DNA of 64,000 bases, from contig NZ_BDBA01000045.1 of assembly GCF_001612745.1 (NCBI RefSeq), positions 1 through 64,000 of the forward strand, written 5' to 3'. The notes under the pieces are model-generated. The model ran no database searches. It saw only the letters and a list, made by a program, of their open reading frames with translations, and was not told where the DNA came from. A program made the translations under genes and the position numbers. This document shows positions 33,611-42,647 of the stretch, in pieces. Numbering within the stretch: the stretch's first letter is position 1; the number at the start of each line of letters is the position of its first letter. This DNA is from Nocardia amamiensis NBRC 102102. Lineage in GTDB: Bacteria; Actinomycetota; Actinomycetes; Mycobacteriales; Mycobacteriaceae.

Positions 33611-34315
33611 ATGAAGCAGCGGCACAGTGCGCGGTCACATGAGGTGCGAGCGCACCGACAACTCCAGCCCGCCGACGTCCACAATCGTGGGTCGGGGGCT
33701 ACTCCGCTGCACATCTTGTCCGACTATCACCCGGGCGGACATCGTGGCCATCACGACCACGGCCCCCGCCCCACCGCACCGCCCACCGAGGGCACGAACT
33801 GGCTCAAGACCAGGGTGCTGCTTCTGAACGCCACCTACGAGCCGCTCACCGCTTTGTCCGCGCGCCGCGCGATCGTCCTGCTCATCTGCGACAAGGCCGA
33901 CGCCGTTCACCACAACGACGAGGGACCGGTGGTGCACTCCGCCGAGACGTCGGTCGCCATTCCGTCGGTGATCCGCCTGCGCAGCTACGTCCATGTGCCC
34001 TACCGCGCCCGGGTGCCGATGACTCGCGCCGCCCTCATGCACCGGGACCGCTATCGGTGCGGCTACTGCGGCGGCAAGGCCGAGACCATCGATCACGTCA
34101 TCCCGCGCAGCCGCGGCGGGGAACACTCCTGGGAGAACTGCGTCGCCAGCTGCGCGCCGTGCAACCATCGCAAGGCAGACAGGCTGCTCAGCGAACTGGG
34201 CTGGACCCTGCGCTCCCCGCTGGTCTCCCCGAAGGGCCCGCACTGGCGCCTGCTGTCGACCACCGCCGAACTCGACCCGGTGTGGTTGCAGTATCTCGGC
34301 GAAGGCGCGGCCTGA
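33611..34315 (+). CDS. HNH endonuclease family protein (Rv2469c type)
   Basis: 234 aa from the ATG at 33611 with a GAGG site five bases upstream; a farther in-frame ATG lies at 33539. A disordered His-rich N-terminus is followed by a conserved LLLNATYEPLTALSARRAIVLL segment and the HNH core: CGYCGGKAETIDHVIPRSRGG, ending in CAPCNHRKADR, where two CxxC pairs bind structural zinc. This group is conserved as single chromosomal genes in actinobacteria; the DNA target is unknown. It is divergent from glbO. Confidence 0.85.
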   Translation: MKQRHSARSHEVRAHRQLQPADVHNRGSGATPLHILSDYHPGGHRGHHDHGPRPTAPPTEGTNWLKTRVLLLNATYEPLTALSARRAIVLLICDKADAVHHNDEGPVVHSAETSVAIPSVIRLRSYVHVPYRARVPMTRAALMHRDRYRCGYCGGKAETIDHVIPRSRGGEHSWENCVASCAPCNHRKADRLLSELGWTLRSPLVSPKGPHWRLLSTTAELDPVWLQYLGEGAA

Positions 34316-34319
34316 GCCC

Positions 34320-34883
34320 TCAGGTGTATTCGATCACCAGCGTCGCCCAGGTCGGCGACGCCAGGGCCTCGAACACATGCGGCTGATCGCCTGGGTAGGC
34401 GATGTAGTCGCCGGGATGTAGCTCGACCGGCGCGTCGACGGGGCCGACCAGCGCGCGTCCCTCGGCGAGCAGCACGTGCTCGACGACGCCCGGGATGTGC
34501 GGGTCCGATCTGCGCGCATGCCCGGGCTCCGCGGTGATGCGGAACAGATCACGGCGCGAGTTGGCCGGACCGGCGGCCAGCAACGTGGCTCGATACTCCG
34601 ATTGCTCGGCGGCCACCACCGGGCCCTCGCCCGCCCGGATCAGGTGCACGTTCGGGCGCGGCGGGTCGAGCAACCGGGAGAACGGCATGTCCAGCGCGAC
34701 GCACAGCGCCCACAATGTCTCCAGGCTCGGGTTCCCGGTTCCCGATTCCAGTTGCGACAACGTGGATTTCGCGATACCTGCCCGATGGGCGACCTCGCTC
34801 AGCGACAACCCGACCCTGGTGCGCTCGCGGCGCAGCGCGGAGGCGATCACCGCCTGGGGTGTCGTCGCGTCCTGCTGCGTCAT
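34320..34883 (-). CDS. XRE-cupin transcriptional regulator
   Basis: 187 aa. Residues 12-70 are an HTH (LRRERTRVGLSLSEVAHRAG, then STLSQLESG), and residues ~105-180 are a cupin barrel (HIPGVVEHVLLAEG, then HPGDYIAYPGDQPH). Such proteins often sense a small metabolite. It is divergent from azlCD and 54 bp from the likely leaderless azlC start, so it is the natural regulator of that amino-acid exporter. Confidence 0.88.
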   Translation of the reverse strand: MTQQDATTPQAVIASALRRERTRVGLSLSEVAHRAGIAKSTLSQLESGTGNPSLETLWALCVALDMPFSRLLDPPRPNVHLIRAGEGPVVAAEQSEYRATLLAAGPANSRRDLFRITAEPGHARRSDPHIPGVVEHVLLAEGRALVGPVDAPVELHPGDYIAYPGDQPHVFEALASPTWATLVIEYT

Positions 34884-34900
34884 GCCAACAGAAAACCATA

Positions 34901-34938
34901 TTGACGAACCGGCCTGCCATGTTCACTATAGAAAACAT
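34901..34938 (+). promoter_or_regulatory. azlC promoter with overlapping inverted repeat
   Basis: TTGACG (34901-34906), an 18-bp spacer, then ACTATA (34925-34930) predict transcription starting at or beside the ATG at 34937, giving a leaderless mRNA. The -10 box lies inside an inverted repeat with arms ATGTT (34919-34923) and AACAT (34934-34938), a plausible operator for the XRE-cupin protein. Confidence 0.55.
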
Positions 34939-35632
34939 GCGTTCGATATGGCGAACACTGAGCCGAGATGGGCTGTTGGGCATCGCGGCCGTCTGCGCCG
35001 CCGTCGGTGTGATCGGGGTTTCCTACGGGGCAACGGCGGTCGATGCGGGCTTCCCGATCTGGCTGCCCATCCTCCTCGGCTGCGTGGTGCTCGCCGGAAG
35101 CTCGGAGTTCCTTTTCCTCGGCATCGTAGCCACCGGCGGTAGCCCGATCGCGGCCGTGCTCGCTGGGCTGCTGGTGAATGCCAGGCACCTGACCTACGGG
35201 CTGTCGGTTCCCGACGTGGTCGGCACCGGCTGGCGGCGGCCGCTCGGCGTGCATCTGATGAACGACGAGTCCGTGGCGCTGGCGATCGCGCAGCCCGACG
35301 CGCGGCGCAAGCGGGCGGCCTACTGGGTCACCGGCGCCGGGGTGCTGCTCGCGTGGCCCGGCGGTGCGGCGATCGGAGCGTTGATCGGGTCGGTGGTCCC
35401 CGATACCTCGGCCCTCGGATTGGACGCGGTGTTTCCCGCGGTGCTGCTCGCGCTGGTGCTGCCAGCCCTGCGCGATCGAGCCACGCTCGGCGCGGTGGGC
35501 GTCGGCACTGCGGTCGCGCTGGCCACCGCACCCTTCCTGCCGACCGGACTGCCTGTGCTGCTTGCTCTTTCGGGAGTGCTCGTCGCTGCGCGCGAACGAC
35601 CGGCTGCAGCCGTCACACCGGAAGCGCGATGA
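34937..35632 (+). CDS. azlC: AzlC-family branched-chain amino acid exporter subunit
   Basis: 231 aa, the usual AzlC length. It has several membrane helices and the family core around LAGSSEFLFLGIVATGG and LVNARHLTYGLSVPD (the second with its conserved NAR-H). With AzlD it exports branched-chain amino acids or analogues. The start at 34937 fits the promoter; an in-frame ATG at 34919 lies upstream of the -10 box. It overlaps azlD by ATGA. Confidence 0.85.
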   Translation: MRSIWRTLSRDGLLGIAAVCAAVGVIGVSYGATAVDAGFPIWLPILLGCVVLAGSSEFLFLGIVATGGSPIAAVLAGLLVNARHLTYGLSVPDVVGTGWRRPLGVHLMNDESVALAIAQPDARRKRAAYWVTGAGVLLAWPGGAAIGALIGSVVPDTSALGLDAVFPAVLLALVLPALRDRATLGAVGVGTAVALATAPFLPTGLPVLLALSGVLVAARERPAAAVTPEAR

Positions 35633-35940
35633 TGCTGGCCGCCGGAATATTCGCCCTCGCCGTCGGCACCTACGCCTTCCGCTGGGCCGGTCCGGCACTG
35701 CGCGAACGGGTCCGCATTCCCGCACGAACGGTGCGCCTGCTGGAGATCGGCGCGGTCGTCCTGCTCACCGCACTGGTCGCCGTCACCACCCTGCCGTTCG
35801 GCACGGGTGATCTCGGATTCGCCATGCCCGCAGGCGTTCTCGTCGGCGGAGCACTCGCCTGGAAACGGCAACCCATCCTGGTGGTGATTCTGGCCGCCGC
35901 CTCGACCACAGCGTTGGTACGCCTGTTCGGTGTCTCCTGA
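35629..35940 (+). CDS. azlD: AzlD-family subunit
   Basis: 103 aa with four hydrophobic segments, overlapping the azlC stop. The conserved N-terminal TYAFRWAGPALRER of AzlD is present. It partners AzlC in amino-acid export. A terminator hairpin follows after 45 bp. Confidence 0.85.
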   Translation: MMLAAGIFALAVGTYAFRWAGPALRERVRIPARTVRLLEIGAVVLLTALVAVTTLPFGTGDLGFAMPAGVLVGGALAWKRQPILVVILAAASTTALVRLFGVS

Positions 35941-35985
35941 CCATCCCGAAAAGCGTTCTCCGCCAGCCTCTTCTCCACTCATACG

Positions 35986-36021
35986 GGGCGGCGCCGTCCC
36001 CTCCTGCTGACGGCGCCGCCC
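35986..36021 (+). terminator. azlCD terminator hairpin
   Basis: Perfect 13-bp stem GGGCGGCGCCGTC / GACGGCGCCGCCC (35986-35998 and 36009-36021) with a 10-base loop, then an A/T-richer run. Confidence 0.75.
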
Positions 36022-36365
36022 ATTCAATCAATCGTCTCCGGGCGGCCATGTGCTACTACGGAATTCGCCTCAGCACCCGGCACACACTCGGCCGCACACA
36101 AGGCCCTCGCGCGCACTGCGGCGACAACGCGGCCGCCCGGCAGCAATGCACAGCGACAGCTTCAACGCGGCACCGATGGCATCGGCGAAGTGCCCCGCAT
36201 ATGCCCAACCTCGACTTTCGAGCGATGGGAGAAGCCAACCCCATTCGTGGCCAGTTGGCCGCCACGTCCGCGACGAACTCGCCACAGGCACCCCACCAGC
36301 ACGCCTCCGCGGACGGCGGACCTCGATGCCGCGCTTCCATCTCGCGCAACCACACCGGCTCCACT
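36022..36365. other. Non-coding spacer
   Basis: About 340 bp between the azlCD terminator and repeat copy 2. Frames are low-quality and lack ribosome sites; nothing was recognised. Confidence 0.35.
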
Positions 36366-36520
36366 CCCGTTTTCGAGCGCAGCGAGATCGAGCATTGCCA
36401 GTTCGCGGCCCGGCTCGCGTCCGAGCGGCCGACGCGCAAGCGACGAAGTCGCCAGCGGCGGTCGCTCGGACGCGAGCCACAAGGGGGCCGCGAACACGCA
36501 GCGCCGCAGGCGCTGCAAAT
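36366..36520 (-). repeat. Dispersed nested inverted-repeat element, copy 2
   Basis: Inverted relative to copy 1 at 21979-22132. The inner arms are perfect over 16 bp (36412-36427 and 36463-36478, GGCTCGCGTCCGAGCG and complement), with outer TTCGCGGCC/GGCCGCGAA. It lies 10 bp after the stop of the Rv2474c-like gene, as copy 1 lies at the sigma-factor stop. Confidence 0.75.
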
Positions 36521-36530
36521 TGGACAGAGC

Positions 36531-37196
36531 TCAGTGCGGCAGCAGCGGAATCCCACCGCCGAGGCGGCGGGCGACCGAGCCATAGCGGGCGTCCAGCCGC
36601 AACCAGGTTCTGGTGGCGCGGACCCGAACGATCTCGGCGGGCGGAATGCGGCCCGGATCGGCCTTCTCTCCCGAATGTGGGATGAAATCCATTGCGGTGA
36701 GCGCGAAGACGACCCGCATCGGTACCTGCACCTGAATGCCCGCACCGGACACGGTCAGCACGGCCTGATCGAGTAGCGAGGCGGGCGGGCCGTGGCTGCT
36801 GCCGTGTTCCTTCGCCAGCCGCGCACCCTGTTCGGCGAGTTCGACCAGAGTGCGCGCGGGCACGTCGTCGACATGCGTGAAGCCGTCCGCGGGCGGCAGT
36901 GCGCCACGCCAGGCGGAGTCCATCGAATATCCGAGGTCGATCGGGCTGCCGCCGGCCAGCCCGGCCAGCAAGAGCTCGGCGCCGACGGTCACATCGTCGA
37001 CGCCGAGCTCGGCGACCACGGTGCGCACCGCCAGCGCCTCGAAACCGGTGGCCACCCACGCGGCCACGTAGCCTTCCCCGCGACGGCGCAGACGCACCAC
37101 CGCCGCCGGGTCCAGCCGCGCGGCTCTGGCCAGGAATGTCGCGAGATTCTCCCGCTCCGCCGGATCGGACACGTGCAGCACTCGTTGTTCCGCCAT
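36531..37196 (-). CDS. Conserved hypothetical protein (Rv2474c type)
   Basis: 221 aa from the ATG at 37194-37196; GGAG is eight bases upstream, and a GTG one codon earlier is also possible. Soluble, Ala/Val-rich alpha/beta protein without a recognised catalytic motif. Its place next to the thioesterase and NAD-GDH genes matches the mycobacterial gene of the same neighbourhood. The function is unknown. Confidence 0.7.
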   Translation of the reverse strand: MAEQRVLHVSDPAERENLATFLARAARLDPAAVVRLRRRGEGYVAAWVATGFEALAVRTVVAELGVDDVTVGAELLLAGLAGGSPIDLGYSMDSAWRGALPPADGFTHVDDVPARTLVELAEQGARLAKEHGSSHGPPASLLDQAVLTVSGAGIQVQVPMRVVFALTAMDFIPHSGEKADPGRIPPAEIVRVRATRTWLRLDARYGSVARRLGGGIPLLPH

Positions 37197-37245
37197 CACG
37201 ACTGCTCCGCGGTCACCACTGGACGATCACCGACCCGCGAGGGCT

Positions 37246-37710
37246 TCACTCCATCCACTCGGACAGATAGTCGCGTTCGGCGTCGGTGAGCCTGCGCAAC
37301 CGCTGCGCCCGCATGTCGAACGCCGCGATCTGGGTGGACGCGACCACCGCCGCCGGTGAGCCGGGCTCGGCGCCGGAGGCACGCACCTCGTAGCCGATGG
37401 TGAAATCGACCGCGCGGAGCTGCTCGATCCACATCGCGATATCCAGCGGCGTGTCCTCGTGCCGCAGCTGGCCGCGGTAGCGGACCCGCAGGTCGGCGAG
37501 GACGCAGCCCTCGCGCAGCGGGGCGGTCGGGCGGCCGTCCTCGAACAGCCACGGGATCCGCGCCTCCTCCAGCAGCGTCACCATGCGGGCATGGTTGACG
37601 TGCTGGAACGCGTCCATGTCCGACCATCTGACTTCCACTTTGGCGTGAAAGCGCTTGGGCAGCACAAGACTGCCCGCCGCGGTCCCGTCTCTGTGCATCG
37701 ACCTCGTCAC
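37246..37710 (-). CDS. Hotdog-fold acyl-CoA thioesterase
   Basis: 154 aa from a GTG at 37708-37710 with a perfect GGAGG seven bases upstream. YbgC/4HBT-type motif WSDMDAFQHVNHARMVTLLEEAR, with Asp at the usual catalytic position, then YRGQLRHEDTPLDIAMWI. It hydrolyses acyl-CoA thioesters. The start overlaps the gdh stop (GTGA), so it is translated from the gdh message. Corresponds to mycobacterial Rv2475c. Confidence 0.87.
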   Translation of the reverse strand: MTRSMHRDGTAAGSLVLPKRFHAKVEVRWSDMDAFQHVNHARMVTLLEEARIPWLFEDGRPTAPLREGCVLADLRVRYRGQLRHEDTPLDIAMWIEQLRAVDFTIGYEVRASGAEPGSPAAVVASTQIAAFDMRAQRLRRLTDAERDYLSEWME

Positions 37711-40700
37711 CGTGGTACCTCCGATTGAGCGCCCACCCCGCTCACCATGCTCCGCACTTGCCGCGCTGCAACCGACAGCGTGGCGAGATCGTGGGTCCCG
37801 GACTCGAACAACTCCGACAGTGCCGCCCTGGCTCGGCCGAGGCGGGACTGGTTCTTCGACTCCCAGTATGCAATCTTCTCGTCCGCCGTCTCCTCCGGGT
37901 CGCCGCCGGAGAGCACGTCGAGGGTGAGTGAACGCAGCGACCCGTACATGTCGTCGCGCAACGCCAGCCGGGCCAGCGCGTGCCAGCGGTCGCCGCGTTC
38001 GAGATGGCTGACCGCCTGCAGCAGCCAATCGATCTTGAGGTGATCGTTCAGCGCGTAGTACAGCGAGCCGACCTCGTCGCCGTCCCGGTCGGTGATGTCG
38101 GCGATGTCCACGATGTCCAGCAGCGGGAACAGGTTGAGCAGGCCGAACACCTCGGTGGCCAGATCGATCGGCGCGCCGCGCGCGATCAGCTCGGCGGACT
38201 GGTCGGTGAGCGTGGATACGTGATGCCCGCGCAGCCAGCCCGGCACCTTCGGTGCGAGTTCGCGCACCTCGTTGCGGTACCGGCTGATTTCCGAGCCGAC
38301 CGCGACCGGCTGCGGCCGGTTGCTCAGCAGCCACCGGGACGCTCGATCCAGGGTCCGCTTGGTTTCCAGCTCGAGCAGGTCGCGCACCGAGGCGGGCGCG
38401 TCGCATGCCCGGATCCGCACCCACATCTCGTGCAGGTCGAAGATCCCGCTGGCCGCGGCGAAGGCGCGTACCGCGTCGGTGGTGGTCGCGCCGATCTCCT
38501 CGTTCAACCGGTGCGCGTAGGTGACACCGCCGAAGTCAACCATCTCGTTGGCGATCATGGTGGTGACGATCTCCCTGCGCAGCCGGTGCCGCTTGATCGC
38601 CGCGCCGAAACGGCTGCGCAGCGGCGTCGGGAAGTACTCGGCCAGCCGCGCGGCGAAGTACTGGCTGTCGGGCAGGTCGGAATCGAGCAGATCGGCCTTG
38701 AGTGACAGCTTCACATGCGCCATCAGGTTCGCCATCTCCGGCGACGCCAGACCCCCGCCGTCCTCCAACCTGCGCTTCATCTCCTGATCCGAGGGCAGCG
38801 CCTCGAGTTCGCGATCCAAGCCGCGGCGTTGCTCGAGATCCTCGATGAGCCGCATCTGGACACTGAGCATCTGCGCGGCCTCGGTGCGCGAAATGCCCAT
38901 CAGGAAGTTCTGCGCCACGTTGTCCCGCAGAACCAGCTGCGCGACTTCGTCGGTCATCGAGGCCAGCAGCGGGTTGCGCTCGGTGTCCGGCAGCTGTCCG
39001 CTGGAGACGACGGCGTCCAGCAGGATCTTGATGTTCACCTCGTGGTCGGAGCAATCCACACCCGCCGAGTTGTCCAGCGCGTCGGTGTTCATCTTGCCGC
39101 CGTTGCGGCAGAACTCGATACGGCCCAGCGCGGTCGCACCGAGATTGCCGCCTTCGCCGATCACTTTGACACGCAATTGATTTCCATTGACCCGGACCGC
39201 GTCGTTGGACTTGTCACCCACCTCGGCGTTGGTCTCCGTGCTCGCCTTGATGTAGGTGCCGATGCCACCGTTCCACAGCAGGTCGACCGGCGCGAGCAGG
39301 ATCGCGCGAACCAGTTCCGGCGGCGACAGCGATTCGACGTCGTCGGCCAGTCCGAGCGCCGCCCTGGCCTCCGGGCTGATCGGCACCGCCTTCACCGTCC
39401 GGTCCCACACGCCGCCGCCGGTACTGATCAGTGCGGCGTCGTAATCGGCCCACGACGAGCGCGGCAGCGTGAACAACCGCTGTCGTTCGGCGTAGGAGAT
39501 GGCCGCATCCGGATTCGGGTCGAGGAAGATGTGCCGGTGGTCGAACGCGGCCACCAAACGGATGTGCTCCGACAACAGCATCCCGTTGCCGAACACATCA
39601 CCACTCATATCACCGACACCCACGACCGTGAAATCCTGCGACTGGGTGTCGATCTCCATCTCACGGAAGTGCCGCTTGACACTCTCCCACGCACCCTTGG
39701 CCGTGATACCCATCGCCTTGTGGTCATAACCCGCCGAGCCACCCGAAGCGAACGCATCACCCAGCCAGAAGCCATAACTCTGGGCCACATCATTGGCGAT
39801 ATCGGAGAACGTCGCGGTGCCCTTATCGGCCGCAACAACGAGGTAGGTGTCGTCACCGTCCCGGCGCACCACCCGCGCGGGCGGCAACACCTCACCGCTG
39901 ACACGGTCCACATTGTCGGTGATATCGAGCAGGCCGGAGATGAACGTGCGGTAGCAGGCAACACCTTCCGCGCCCAACGCCTGCCGATCCGCCACCGGAT
40001 CACCAGTCGCCGCGGGTGGCTGCTTGACCACGAACCCACCCTTGGCGCCAACCGGCACGATCACGGCATTCTTCACCGCCTGCGCCTTCACCAAACCCAG
40101 GATCTCGGTGCGGAAGTCCTCCAACCGATCCGACCATCGCAAACCACCACGCGCCACCGAGCCGAAGCGCAGGTGCACGCCCTCGACGCGGGGTGAATAC
40201 ACGAAGATCTCGAACTGCGGACGCGGCCTGGGCAATTCGGCGATCGCGTGCGGTTCGACCTTCACCGAGACGTAATCGCGCGACCTGCTTTCCCGGTCGG
40301 TCACGTAGTAGTTGGTCCGCAGCGTCGCTTTGACCAAGCCCAGCATCGCACGCAGGATGCGGTCCGCGTCCAGGCTGACGACATCATCGATCCGGCCGCG
40401 CACCTGGACCTCCAGCTCGGCGGCAAGCTCGGCGGAGACGGTATCGGGATCGAACCGCGCCGCGAACAGGTCGACGAACAACCGCGCGATATCCGGATAG
40501 GTGAGCAGCACCCGGCAGATGTTCGCCTGGCTGTACGGAAAGTCGGCCTGCTGCAAGTACTTCGCGTAGGTCCGCAGGATCGAGACGGCCCGCCACGGCA
40601 GCCGGGCGCGCAGTACCAGCTCGTTGAGGCCGTCCGCCTCCGCGCGCCCGTACCACATCGCCTCGAACGCTTCCACGAACCGTTCGCGCAGACCCCGCAC

Positions 40701-42647
40701 CTCCTCCTCCAGCACATCGGCGCGCTTGGAGGACTCGAGCAGCTCCGCATCCAGATCCCGGTCCAGCGAACTGCGCAGCAATTCGGGGCGGGCCAGCAGA
40801 CCGAAGTCGTAGATCCACCGCTCACCGCCCGCGCCGCCATCGGCCGCGGTCTCCAGCTCGACCTGGTACGGCCGCTCGTCCACCACCTCGACGCCGAGAC
40901 TCTGCAACACGGGGAGCACCTGGCTCAGGGAAATGCCCCGCCCACCGATGTAGAGGGTGAAGCGCCACGAACCCGGCTCAGAATCCGGCTTGCGGTAGAG
41001 GTATTGGTCGATGCCGCCGTCCCGCAGCCGCTCCAGGCGCACGATGTCGGCGAGTGCGCGAGTGGCAGAGAAATCCTGCTTGTAGCCCTCGGGGAAGGCT
41101 TGCGCGTACCGCTGCACCACGGCGGGATCGAGCACCGCCGACGCGCTCACCTCGTCGTTCAGATGGTCGTCCCAGGTGCGGCTCGCCTCGGCGAGCAGGC
41201 TCTGCAGACGCAACCGGTTGACTTCGGAGGTGTCGGCGGCCGGTGGCGCCTGAGGCGGAGCGCCGGACTCGGCCTCTGCCATTCGCACCGTGAAATACAC
41301 ACGCGCCAAATCGCTTTCGCCCACTCGCGCGGAGTAGTCGATGGACACGCCGCCCAATTCGCGGACCAGGATGTCCTGCATCTCCAGCCGGACCCGGGTG
41401 GTGTAGCGGTCGCGCGGCAGGTAGACCAGGCAGGCGACATAGCGGCCGTAGGCGTCCGCGCGCAGGAACAGGCGCACCTGGCGGCGCAGGCCCACGCTCA
41501 GCACAGCGGTCGAGGTGCGCCGCAGCGTCTCGGCATCGGAGGAGAACAGCTCGGTGCGCGGGAAGGACTGGATGACCTCGAGCATCGCCTGACCGGAGAA
41601 CGAATCCAGATCGAATCCGCTCGCCTCGATCGCCGACCGCACCCGGCGTTCGATCACCGGGATATCCAAGACGTTCTCGTGCACCGCGGTGACGGTGAAG
41701 ACGCCGATGAACAGATGCTCGCCGATGATCGTCCCGGTCGCGTCGAAGTCGGCGACACCGACGAAATACGGATACACCGAGCGGTGCACGGTGGCGGGCA
41801 CCAACCCCTGGGTCAGCGTGAGCAGCGGACGGTCGCCGCCGTTGACCGGAACGTGGAAGTCGGTGCCGACATCCGGCCGCAGCACGCCGAGGCAGGTGCC
41901 GGGCAGCATGGTGGACGTCTCCTGCCCCTGGCCGGCACTCAGGCGGTAGCGGGCATAGCCGAGGACAGTGAAGTTTCCCTGCCCCAGCCAGCGCAGCAGA
42001 TTGGCCGTGTCGACCAAATCGGTCGCGGTGAACGGCGCCGACCCGGACTGCGCGGCCAGTTCCAGGTCGTCGGCCAGCTTGCCCTGCACGTCCCGGATGG
42101 CTTCGGTGTCGCCGATCACCTGGCGCACGTCGTCGACCACGTCCGGGACGGCGGCCTCGACCCTGGCCAACAGCGCCGGGCTGGTCGACGGATGCAGTTG
42201 CACATGCATCCAGGATTCGCGGAGACCGGCCGCGCCGGTGCCGTCGACCTCATGCGGTGCGGCGTGCGTCAGCCGCCCGTCGGGGTCCCGCTCGACCTCG
42301 AAGATCGGGTGGATGATCTCGCTGACGCTGACACCCATCCGGCTCAACGACGAGCTGATCGACTCGACCAGCAGCGGCATGTCGTCGGTGACGATCTGCA
42401 CCGCGGCGCCGACCCCGGACCCGTCATCAGGGTGGTACACACGTACCAACGCGCGACCGGGGAGGCGAGTCACCGCCAGCTCCATGTGCCGACGGAAGAT
42501 CTGCGTGATGCCGGTGATCGCACAGTCCACATCGCCCGCGTCGACGTGGCGGAAATACGCTTCCTCGAGCGTCGCGAGGTCGCCGCGCAGCGACTGCGGC
42601 AAACCCGCGGCCCACGCCGCGCTGGACAATTCGGACGAGACGGTCAT
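37707..42647 (-). CDS. gdh: NAD-specific glutamate dehydrogenase, large (180-kDa) type
   Basis: 1646 aa from the ATG at 42645-42647 with GAGGAG ten bases upstream. This is the L_180 type of NAD-GDH found in mycobacteria and streptomycetes: a long N-terminal regulatory part with ACT-like segments, then a catalytic domain including GGLRWSDRLEDFRTE, the Lys-containing KNAVIVPVGAKGGFV segment and NAD-binding VVGVGDMSGDVFGNGML. It deaminates glutamate to 2-oxoglutarate, linking nitrogen and carbon metabolism. In mycobacteria GarA inhibits it; no GarA gene is here. It is followed by the overlapping thioesterase gene. Confidence 0.95.
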   Translation of the reverse strand: MTVSSELSSAAWAAGLPQSLRGDLATLEEAYFRHVDAGDVDCAITGITQIFRRHMELAVTRLPGRALVRVYHPDDGSGVGAAVQIVTDDMPLLVESISSSLSRMGVSVSEIIHPIFEVERDPDGRLTHAAPHEVDGTGAAGLRESWMHVQLHPSTSPALLARVEAAVPDVVDDVRQVIGDTEAIRDVQGKLADDLELAAQSGSAPFTATDLVDTANLLRWLGQGNFTVLGYARYRLSAGQGQETSTMLPGTCLGVLRPDVGTDFHVPVNGGDRPLLTLTQGLVPATVHRSVYPYFVGVADFDATGTIIGEHLFIGVFTVTAVHENVLDIPVIERRVRSAIEASGFDLDSFSGQAMLEVIQSFPRTELFSSDAETLRRTSTAVLSVGLRRQVRLFLRADAYGRYVACLVYLPRDRYTTRVRLEMQDILVRELGGVSIDYSARVGESDLARVYFTVRMAEAESGAPPQAPPAADTSEVNRLRLQSLLAEASRTWDDHLNDEVSASAVLDPAVVQRYAQAFPEGYKQDFSATRALADIVRLERLRDGGIDQYLYRKPDSEPGSWRFTLYIGGRGISLSQVLPVLQSLGVEVVDERPYQVELETAADGGAGGERWIYDFGLLARPELLRSSLDRDLDAELLESSKRADVLEEEVRGLRERFVEAFEAMWYGRAEADGLNELVLRARLPWRAVSILRTYAKYLQQADFPYSQANICRVLLTYPDIARLFVDLFAARFDPDTVSAELAAELEVQVRGRIDDVVSLDADRILRAMLGLVKATLRTNYYVTDRESRSRDYVSVKVEPHAIAELPRPRPQFEIFVYSPRVEGVHLRFGSVARGGLRWSDRLEDFRTEILGLVKAQAVKNAVIVPVGAKGGFVVKQPPAATGDPVADRQALGAEGVACYRTFISGLLDITDNVDRVSGEVLPPARVVRRDGDDTYLVVAADKGTATFSDIANDVAQSYGFWLGDAFASGGSAGYDHKAMGITAKGAWESVKRHFREMEIDTQSQDFTVVGVGDMSGDVFGNGMLLSEHIRLVAAFDHRHIFLDPNPDAAISYAERQRLFTLPRSSWADYDAALISTGGGVWDRTVKAVPISPEARAALGLADDVESLSPPELVRAILLAPVDLLWNGGIGTYIKASTETNAEVGDKSNDAVRVNGNQLRVKVIGEGGNLGATALGRIEFCRNGGKMNTDALDNSAGVDCSDHEVNIKILLDAVVSSGQLPDTERNPLLASMTDEVAQLVLRDNVAQNFLMGISRTEAAQMLSVQMRLIEDLEQRRGLDRELEALPSDQEMKRRLEDGGGLASPEMANLMAHVKLSLKADLLDSDLPDSQYFAARLAEYFPTPLRSRFGAAIKRHRLRREIVTTMIANEMVDFGGVTYAHRLNEEIGATTTDAVRAFAAASGIFDLHEMWVRIRACDAPASVRDLLELETKRTLDRASRWLLSNRPQPVAVGSEISRYRNEVRELAPKVPGWLRGHHVSTLTDQSAELIARGAPIDLATEVFGLLNLFPLLDIVDIADITDRDGDEVGSLYYALNDHLKIDWLLQAVSHLERGDRWHALARLALRDDMYGSLRSLTLDVLSGGDPEETADEKIAYWESKNQSRLGRARAALSELFESGTHDLATLSVAARQVRSMVSGVGAQSEVPR

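Noticed and set aside
36162..36518. 118-codon minus-strand frame similar to the start of a plus-strand frame at 21981
   Set aside because: The similarity is due to the shared non-coding inverted-repeat element, not to a conserved protein; it ends where the repeat ends.
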